A stretch of DNA of 11,701 bases. Origin: an uncultured beta proteobacterium (GTDB taxonomy: Bacteria > Pseudomonadota > Gammaproteobacteria > Burkholderiales > Burkholderiaceae). A program made the position numbers and the translations under genes. Each line of letters begins with the position of its first letter. Within the stretch, counting starts at the first letter, position 1. Below the pieces are notes generated by a model. It was not told where the DNA came from. It saw only the letters and a program-made list of their open reading frames with translations, and did no database searches. Below, piece by piece: positions 7,082-11,701 of this stretch. The stretch covers positions 1 through 11,701 of the forward strand of contig CAJARE010000277.1 of assembly GCA_903944255.1 (NCBI GenBank), in the 5' to 3' direction.

Positions 7082-7111
7082 TTGTTGAATCCAATAACTA
7101 TTATTAATAAT
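7082..7111 (+). promoter_or_regulatory. Candidate promoter P2 for the small lipoprotein gene
   Basis: TTGTTG (7082-7087) or TTGAAT (7085-7090) precedes AATAAT (7106-7111, 5 of 6 matches to TATAAT) with 18- or 15-bp spacing. The -10 overlaps a perfect 12-bp palindrome, ATTATTAATAAT, at 7100-7111. Predicted start near 7118 would leave a short leader with the strong Shine-Dalgarno. The larger palindrome would then sit just upstream of the -35 box. Confidence 0.3.
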
Positions 7112-7125
7112 TGCTGTCATTTTCT

Positions 7126-7134
7126 AAGAGGAAA
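7126..7134 (+). promoter_or_regulatory. Strong ribosome-binding site of the small lipoprotein gene
   Basis: AAGAGGAAA ends 6 bases before the ATG at 7141. It fixes that ATG as the start over a TTG at 7111 in the same frame, and it is the clearest Shine-Dalgarno sequence in the window, suggesting high expression. Confidence 0.75.
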
Positions 7135-7140
7135 CTACAA

Positions 7141-7320
7141 ATGAATAAATCACTCGTATTCGCTGCCATGTTAGCGATCGCTTTAGCGGCTTGCGGTAAA
7201 AAAGAAGAAGCAAAGCCAGCGGCTGCTCCAGCCGCTCCTGCTCCAGCTGCTGAAGCACCTGCTGCTGCTCCAGCCGCTCCTGCTGCTCCTGCTGCTCCTG
7301 CTGCAGACGCTAAGAAGTAA
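7141..7320 (+). CDS. Small Ala/Pro-rich lipoprotein
   Basis: A 59-residue predicted lipoprotein. Residues 1-17 form a signal peptide (Lys3, hydrophobic core SLVFAAMLAIALAA) ending in a lipobox LAAC with the lipidated Cys18. The mature part is only 42 residues: a charged GKKEEAK start, then an Ala/Pro repeat stretch built on AAP/APA units (about residues 25-55), ending in DAKK. The residue at +2 after the Cys is Gly rather than Asp, so outer-membrane sorting is expected. Similar tiny Ala/Pro-rich lipoproteins are common in betaproteobacteria, and their role is generally unknown. The repeat is encoded by near-identical GCTCCTGCT-type units, so copy number may vary between strains. The gene stands alone between a candidate promoter region and a strong terminator, which points to a monocistronic, well-expressed unit. 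Confidence 0.85.
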   Translation: MNKSLVFAAMLAIALAACGKKEEAKPAAAPAAPAPAAEAPAAAPAAPAAPAAPAADAKK

Positions 7321-7337
7321 TCTTCCCTATGAAGAAG

Positions 7338-7364
7338 AAAAGCCGCTGAAAAGCGGCTTTTTTA
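7338..7364. terminator. Bidirectional rho-independent terminator
   Basis: The arm AAAAGCCGCT (7338-7347) pairs with AGCGGCTTTT (7352-7361) around a GAAA tetraloop, with T continuing to 7363. The A-rich 5' flank gives a T-rich tail on the other strand, so the hairpin can also end transcription of the convergent bamC operon, whose last gene stops at 7382. Confidence 0.92.
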
Positions 7365-7381
7365 TTGGAATCAAATCAAGA

Positions 7382-8530
7382 TTATCGCGTCAACTGCTCA
7401 GCAAGCAATGTTAGCAACTGAAATCCAGCAGGTGTATTTTCAGGCTTACCATCTAAGTCTTGTACATATACACTCGCAGAATTTTCACCTGTACTCTTAA
7501 TGACCACCTGATATCTTTTTGCTTTCAAACTCGAATCATCTTTGCTGCTAAACAAATTAGAGAAGAAGCCTTTAGTATCACCCAAATCTTTTGGATTAAC
7601 GTAGCGCACATAATAGACGCCGTTAGAACGGTTTCGGTCTTCAACAGAGAAGTTAGAGCGATCCAGAGCCAAACCTACATCGCGCCATGAGCGATCAAAT
7701 CCTGAACTCAGATCAATACGGGCTTGATTGACACCATCTTGGACAAATTTTGCTTTAGGTGTCTTGGCACCTACTGGCGCAGCGACCATTGCTTTAGCCT
7801 GCTCTTGGGTCATGCCTAAGCGCTCCATCAGGCGCGCCAAGAATGCTGCCTCTAAGTCTGGCTCACTCGGACGCGGAGTCCAAATAGTTGTAAGACAGGC
7901 TTGCGTAACATCACGAACACACTGCTCAACTGCACCGCGTTGAGTAATATAAATTTCCGTTTCGCCTGGGCTGGTTGGCTCAAGACGGGTTTTATATTTA
8001 TCACGCTCACCAGTGTCAAAAATAGAGCCGAGCGTACTGGCGATAGCAGAACGAATAAAGTCTTGAGAAATCTTAGCCCGATTCTCAGCCCAATCTGTTT
8101 CCATGATTCCAGTAGAAGGAGAATCAATTACCAACAAGAAACCATTCTCTTGCCAAAAATCTTTAACCTGTGGATACAGCTCAACTGCTGGCTTTTCAAC
8201 CACCAACCAGCGGCGATCACCATCACGGGCAATCCGCATTCCTGGTATTCCGGTCATCACATTCGTTCTACGCTGAGAGGACTTTTTTACAGCAGCGCTA
8301 TAGTCTGACATCGTTGCAGTGCCATCTTGCACAATGTAACGACGATCCGCTTGAGACGTAATCAGATCGGGTGGGTAGGCGAGATTAGGACCTCTCATTG
8401 CGCCACTTCCTTTGTAGTCAACCGTATCATTACTGGTCACAGATTTGCAGGCTGTTAAACCAGCAAGGGCAATGGTTAAGACTGCAAAGATCGCAAAATA
8501 GCGACGCAGGATTTGCACAAAACTCATCAT
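7382..8530 (-). CDS. bamC: Outer membrane protein assembly lipoprotein BamC (NlpB)
   Basis: BamC is a lipoprotein subunit of the BAM complex, which folds beta-barrel proteins into the outer membrane. The N terminus has a signal peptide with a hydrophobic stretch (about 11-25) and lipobox LTAC with Cys28. The early mature region, with DYKGSGAMRGPNLAYPPDL (38-56), corresponds to the extended segment by which BamC binds BamD. Two helix-grip domains typical of BamC follow, separated by a linker around residues 235-265. At 382 aa it is longer than the E. coli protein (344). The start overlaps the dapA stop (ATGATGA, with a second Met codon next), indicating coupled translation, and dapA-bamC is also the E. 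coli arrangement. It is the last gene of the minus-strand operon, ahead of the terminator at 7338-7364. Confidence 0.9.
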   Translation of the reverse strand: MMSFVQILRRYFAIFAVLTIALAGLTACKSVTSNDTVDYKGSGAMRGPNLAYPPDLITSQADRRYIVQDGTATMSDYSAAVKKSSQRRTNVMTGIPGMRIARDGDRRWLVVEKPAVELYPQVKDFWQENGFLLVIDSPSTGIMETDWAENRAKISQDFIRSAIASTLGSIFDTGERDKYKTRLEPTSPGETEIYITQRGAVEQCVRDVTQACLTTIWTPRPSEPDLEAAFLARLMERLGMTQEQAKAMVAAPVGAKTPKAKFVQDGVNQARIDLSSGFDRSWRDVGLALDRSNFSVEDRNRSNGVYYVRYVNPKDLGDTKGFFSNLFSSKDDSSLKAKRYQVVIKSTGENSASVYVQDLDGKPENTPAGFQLLTLLAEQLTR

Positions 8531-9450
8531 AGTAAGCCTGCTTGTTTTAATGCTGCCTTTAAGGGCTCGCGCAATGGCTCACTGAGTGGCGTTAATGGCA
8601 AGCGAATGCCAGCAGTAATCTTGCCCATCTGATGCAAGGCCCATTTCACTGGAATTGGGTTAGCTTCGATAAACATCGCTTTATGTACTGCAATTAATTG
8701 GTACTGTATTTCACGGGTCTTTTTAACATCATCAGACATGGCGGCGGCACACAACTGGTGCATCAGACGAGGGGCCACATTCGCTGTGACTGAAATATTA
8801 CCCTTACCCCCCATGAGCATTAACATCGCAGCAGTTAAATCGTCTCCCGAGAAGACAGAAAAATCATGATGGCCTGCGCGCTGAAGGTCGGCTATTAAAA
8901 GTGTTCCACGCTCGAGGCTACCGGTAGCTTCTTTAATGGCAATAATGCCAGGGACGCTAGCAAGGCGAACTACTGTATCGCCAGACAAATCAGCTACAGT
9001 CCGACCGGGCACGTTATATAGAATGACGGGTAGATCTACAGACTCAGCAATCTTTTTGAAATGGGCATACATACCCTCTTGGGTAGGTTTGTTGTAATAC
9101 GGAACTACTTGTAAGCTCGCATCTGCACCGACTTTTTTAGCAAAATGCGTTAACTCTATTGCTTCAGTAGTGGAGTTACCACCGGTACCAGCAATCACTG
9201 GAATTCTGCCAGCAATATGATCGACTGTTACGCGAATCAACTCACAATGCTCTTCAACGGAAACGGTTGGAGACTCGCCACTAGTACCAACGATCACAAT
9301 GCCATCCGTACCTTCGGCAACGTGCCAATCCAGTAATGCACGCAAACTAGCAAAATCTAAGCTACCGTCTTCGTGCATCGGCGTAACAATAGCCGGCATA
9401 CTGCCAGAAATGGTTTTTTTGCTACCTGTGGAATGAGCTGTATTTGTCAA
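8527..9450 (-). CDS. dapA: 4-hydroxy-tetrahydrodipicolinate synthase
   Basis: DapA condenses pyruvate with aspartate semialdehyde, the committed step to diaminopimelate (peptidoglycan) and lysine. The TIM-barrel class I aldolase motifs are complete: GTSGESPT (55-62), VPYYNKPT (116-123, Tyr119), LYNVPGRT (144-151, Tyr145 and Arg150) and the Schiff-base Lys173 in IAIKEATGS. The proposed start is TTG at 9450, giving 307 aa with a polar lead of about 13 residues before the conserved GSMPAIVTPM. The first in-frame ATG is codon 18, which would begin inside that conserved stretch, and no upstream ATG exists in frame. The gene follows the methyltransferase after 58 bp and overlaps bamC by 4 bp. Confidence 0.95.
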   Translation of the reverse strand: MTNTAHSTGSKKTISGSMPAIVTPMHEDGSLDFASLRALLDWHVAEGTDGIVIVGTSGESPTVSVEEHCELIRVTVDHIAGRIPVIAGTGGNSTTEAIELTHFAKKVGADASLQVVPYYNKPTQEGMYAHFKKIAESVDLPVILYNVPGRTVADLSGDTVVRLASVPGIIAIKEATGSLERGTLLIADLQRAGHHDFSVFSGDDLTAAMLMLMGGKGNISVTANVAPRLMHQLCAAAMSDDVKKTREIQYQLIAVHKAMFIEANPIPVKWALHQMGKITAGIRLPLTPLSEPLREPLKAALKQAGLL

Positions 9451-9508
9451 CGAATGTATACCGATTGTGAGCTGTCTTAACCATGAAATTGTAACGGAAT
9501 GCGCTCTT

Positions 9509-10039
9509 TTAGACCGCTTTTACTGCGCAGATCCGCTGCATCATAGCTGGCTTGGGGCTATCTTGATAAATATCCTCATAGGCAATGATTTTTAGGCCAT
9601 GCCTGGCAGCCAAAGCAAGTAATTCCCCTGTTTTTAAGAGGTAATTAGGATTAGAGGGCTTTCCAAAAGCTTCATTTCCTTGTGCAAAGGTTTCATAGAT
9701 GAGAGCCCCGCCACCATTGAGCATTTGAGGTAGGCGGTCTAAATATGGACGATATAAATAGTTGGTAACCACAATGCCATCAAATAACCTGCCTTCTAGG
9801 GGCCATGTTTCAAGCTCTAGATCCCATTGTTCTGGAGTAATTTGAGTGCAATTAAGTGATTTGATGAGCGCGATATCTTGATCTACTGCGATCACAGAGA
9901 AGCCCAAGTCCGCTAAATAACGTGCATGACGTCCTGCACCACAAGCAAGATCTAATACCAACCCTGAGCGTGGGATCAAGTGAGCAAAACGCTTCACCCA
10001 CAGTGAAGCTTCTAAAGTTGCATCATGGGTCGCAAGCAA
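9509..10039 (-). CDS. Small class I SAM-dependent methyltransferase
   Basis: A 176-residue Rossmann-fold methyltransferase, target unknown. The SAM-binding motif I VLDLACGAGRHARYLADLG (28-46) and the acidic residue after strand 2 (VDQD, Asp53) are clear. They are followed by a FDGIVVTNYLYRPYL strand-4 region (86-100) and GGGALIYETFAQGNE (109-123), resembling TehB/UbiE-like small-molecule methyltransferases. It begins at TTG 10039, supported by GAGGT six bases upstream, which overlaps the trpS stop codon. trpS and this gene lie in the same frame, separated by the TGA and three codons. The tight packing suggests co-translation with trpS, but nothing in the sequence links its substrate to tryptophan. 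Confidence 0.85.
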   Translation of the reverse strand: MLATHDATLEASLWVKRFAHLIPRSGLVLDLACGAGRHARYLADLGFSVIAVDQDIALIKSLNCTQITPEQWDLELETWPLEGRLFDGIVVTNYLYRPYLDRLPQMLNGGGALIYETFAQGNEAFGKPSNPNYLLKTGELLALAARHGLKIIAYEDIYQDSPKPAMMQRICAVKAV

Positions 10040-10040
10040 A

Positions 10041-10052
10041 TCTTGACCTCAA
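10041..10052 (-). promoter_or_regulatory. Ribosome-binding site overlapping the trpS stop codon
   Basis: On the minus strand, TGAGGT carries both the trpS TGA and a GAGGT Shine-Dalgarno element, six bases before the TTG start of the methyltransferase. This decides the otherwise ambiguous non-ATG start and implies translational coupling. Confidence 0.7.
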
Positions 10053-11251
10053 TCGTATGCAAGACCCATTGCTTCGCGGACCTCGCGCATCGTTTCTTGG
10101 GCGACCTTACGGGCCTTATCGCAACCATCAGCGATGATTGAGCGCAGCAAGCTAGGATCATCTAAATATTTTTGGGCACGTTCGAACATCGGTTGCTGCT
10201 CAAGCAAAATAGCATCAATTACAGGTTGCTTACACTCTAGGCAACCAATACCAGCAGATTTACACCCTTTTTCTACCCATTGCTTCGTTTGTTCATTGGA
10301 ATAGACGGTATGCAATTGCCAAACTGGACAACGGGCAGGATCACCAATATCTGTTCGACGAACTCGAGCAGGATCTGTCGGCATTGTCCTAATTTTCTTA
10401 ATCACATCTTCAGGCAGCTCTCGAATGCTAATTGTATTGCCATAAGATTTAGACATTTTTTGCCCGTCAATCCCTGGCATGCGTGATGCTTCAGTTAGTA
10501 GAGCCTGGGGTTCGGGAAGAATAATCTTACGTGAGCCCTCTAGGAAACCAAACAACCTTTCTCGATCAGCCATAGAAAGACTTTGCGCCTCTTGCAATAA
10601 AGCCTTTGCTTGTTCTAAAGCTTCATCATTGCCGCGCTCCTGAAATGCAACGCGTAATTCTGCATACATCTTTGCGCGCTTGCTGCCTAATTTCTTAACA
10701 GCCTCTAGCGCTTTCTCTTCGAATCCTGGCTCACGACCGTATAAATAATTAAAGCGCCTTGCAACTTCACGCGTCATCTCGACATGAGGTACCTGGTCTT
10801 CACCAACTGGTACAAACTGAGCGCGATAAATCAAGATATCGGCAGCCTGTAGCAGTGGATAACCCAGAAATCCATAGGTTTGCAGATCTTTTTCTTTTAA
10901 CTTTTCAATCTGATCCTTATAGGTTGGAACCCGCTCAAGCCAGCCCAATGGGGTTCCCATGGAAAGTAATAAGAACAACTCAGCATGCTCAGGAACCTTG
11001 CTCTGGATAAATAAAGTGGATTGATTTGGATCAACTCCAGCAGCCAACCAATCGACGACCATATCCCAAACAGACTGTTCAATCACATCTGGGGTTTCAT
11101 AATGGGTAGTTAAAGCATGCCAATCGGCCACAAAGAAGAAGCAAGGGTATTCTGACTGTAGGCGTACCCAGTTTTTTAAGACACCGTGATAGTGGCCTAG
11201 GTGCAAATTACCAGTTGGTCGCATACCAGAGAGAACGCGTTCAGCAAACAT
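10049..11251 (-). CDS. trpS: Tryptophanyl-tRNA synthetase
   Basis: A class I aminoacyl-tRNA synthetase that charges tRNA-Trp in the cytosol. The HIGH motif reads PTGNLHLGH (12-20) and the KMSKS loop is KMSKS at 265-269. Further family landmarks are ADWHALTT (42-49) and GEDQVPHVEM (150-159). At 400 aa it is longer than the E. coli enzyme (334 aa), mainly through a charged helical insertion at about 172-255, before the KMSKS loop. The C-terminal half holds Cys308, Cys330, Cys337 and Cys340 in a C-x21-C-x6-C-x2-C pattern, which nearly matches the [4Fe-4S] site described for Thermotoga maritima TrpRS. Start ATG at 11251 has only a weak purine-rich leader. It sits between the PHP nuclease gene (24 bp upstream) and the methyltransferase. 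Confidence 0.97.
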   Translation of the reverse strand: MFAERVLSGMRPTGNLHLGHYHGVLKNWVRLQSEYPCFFFVADWHALTTHYETPDVIEQSVWDMVVDWLAAGVDPNQSTLFIQSKVPEHAELFLLLSMGTPLGWLERVPTYKDQIEKLKEKDLQTYGFLGYPLLQAADILIYRAQFVPVGEDQVPHVEMTREVARRFNYLYGREPGFEEKALEAVKKLGSKRAKMYAELRVAFQERGNDEALEQAKALLQEAQSLSMADRERLFGFLEGSRKIILPEPQALLTEASRMPGIDGQKMSKSYGNTISIRELPEDVIKKIRTMPTDPARVRRTDIGDPARCPVWQLHTVYSNEQTKQWVEKGCKSAGIGCLECKQPVIDAILLEQQPMFERAQKYLDDPSLLRSIIADGCDKARKVAQETMREVREAMGLAYD

Positions 11252-11275
11252 CTTATTTATCTTTAGCTATATAAA

Positions 11276-11701
11276 TTAATGAAACATGGACCAAACAGGT
11301 GTGAGGTGTTCGGGTAAAAGTGGCAAAGTACCTAAATCAATATGACTTTCAGAAGGGTCATGAAAATCTGATCCCCGTGAAGCCAAAAAACCATATTGCT
11401 TGGCAATTTTTCCGTATTCCTGATACTGATCGGGGCTATGACTCCCAGTAATCACTTCTAATCCTAGTCCACCATGATCCTTAAAAAACGCAAAGAGTTG
11501 ATCCCTTTGCATTAGATTCAGTTTATACCGACCAGGATGAGCAATCACTGCTACGCCTCCGGCTGATTTAATCCAGCCAATTGTCTCATCAAGATTAGCC
11601 CAGCAATGCGGAACATATCCAGGCTTATCCTCAACCAAATAATTTTTAAATACCTGCTCAGTATCTTTGCATACGCCCTGCTCTACTAAGAAACGAGCAA
11701 A
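11276..11701 (-). CDS. PHP-domain phosphoesterase/nuclease (RNase AM/TrpH-like), 5' end outside window
   Basis: The C-terminal 141 residues of a PHP-domain phosphoesterase; the frame is open to the window edge, so the start lies beyond 11701. The part seen begins with FARFLVEQGVCKD and carries YLVEDKPGYVPHCW, VAVIAHPGRYKL (metal-ligand His), GLEVITGSHSPDQ and RGSDFHDPSES (Asp-Phe-His ligands), a set typical of the YciV/TrpH group. E. coli YciV is RNase AM, a 5'-to-3' exonuclease that trims rRNA 5' ends, and a Chromobacterium homologue hydrolyses 3',5'-nucleotide bisphosphates. Either activity is possible here. It is probably the upstream partner of trpS in the same operon (24 bp gap). The N-terminal metal ligands lie outside the window. 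Confidence 0.88.
   Translation of the reverse strand, partial: FARFLVEQGVCKDTEQVFKNYLVEDKPGYVPHCWANLDETIGWIKSAGGVAVIAHPGRYKLNLMQRDQLFAFFKDHGGLGLEVITGSHSPDQYQEYGKIAKQYGFLASRGSDFHDPSESHIDLGTLPLLPEHLTPVWSMFH

Noticed and set aside
7111..7140. TTG start ten codons upstream for the small lipoprotein
   Set aside because: The ATG at 7141 has a strong Shine-Dalgarno and gives a well-formed lipoprotein signal peptide; the TTG does neither.
9445..9450. TTGACA at the dapA start as a -35 promoter box
   Set aside because: No acceptable -10 element lies 15-19 bp downstream, and the position is inside the coding start.
1..11701. CRISPR array, insertion sequence, tRNA or rRNA
   Set aside because: No spaced direct repeats, transposase motifs with terminal inverted repeats, or cloverleaf-like structures were seen on either strand.

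Overview
The window reads as a stretch of ordinary housekeeping chromosome from a betaproteobacterium, most likely a Polynucleobacter-like freshwater member of the Burkholderiaceae. This rests on the mix of genes (ppiB-lpxH, divergent suhB/trmJ, an EpsC-type cysE, a SlyD-like FKBP isomerase, a RoxA-type cupin hydroxylase, trpS and dapA-bamC), moderate G+C by eye, and protein sequences that resemble what I recall from that genus. No database search was possible, so the genus is an inference. The exception is the first ~0.9 kb, which looks foreign to the rest.

Layout. Bases 1 to about 885 hold no recognisable gene and differ in character from what follows. They run straight into the middle of a tetratricopeptide-repeat gene whose 5' part is missing, so this is either a real insertion/rearrangement or an assembly or amplification chimera. 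From about 890 on, the sequence is dense and conventional. A plus-strand run (TPR remnant, ppiB, lpxH) overlaps end to end. suhB (minus) converges on lpxH and diverges from trmJ (plus), which is followed by cysE. cysE converges on the FKBP isomerase gene (minus), which diverges from the roxA-like gene (plus). A tiny Ala/Pro-rich lipoprotein gene with its own candidate promoter region follows, closed by a good bidirectional terminator. From there to the right edge everything is on the minus strand and probably one operon, in transcription order: a PHP-domain nuclease (cut by the window edge), trpS, a small methyltransferase, dapA and bamC.

How the genes fit together. Many serve RNA and translation (trmJ tRNA methylation, roxA ribosomal protein hydroxylation, trpS, the RNase AM-like PHP protein, SuhB as rRNA antitermination partner), folding (ppiB, FKBP), the envelope (lpxH for lipid A, bamC for outer-membrane protein assembly, the small lipoprotein) and amino-acid synthesis (cysE, dapA). 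suhB/trmJ, ppiB-lpxH and dapA-bamC are also neighbours in Escherichia coli, which supports the names.

I saw no convincing new biological system, mobile element, CRISPR array or structural RNA gene. The points most worth a second look are the junction near 870-890, a four-cysteine motif in TrpS matching the spacing of an iron-sulfur site, a predicted leaderless cysE transcript, a CysE tail lacking the usual terminal isoleucine, and a palindrome-bearing control region in front of the small lipoprotein gene.
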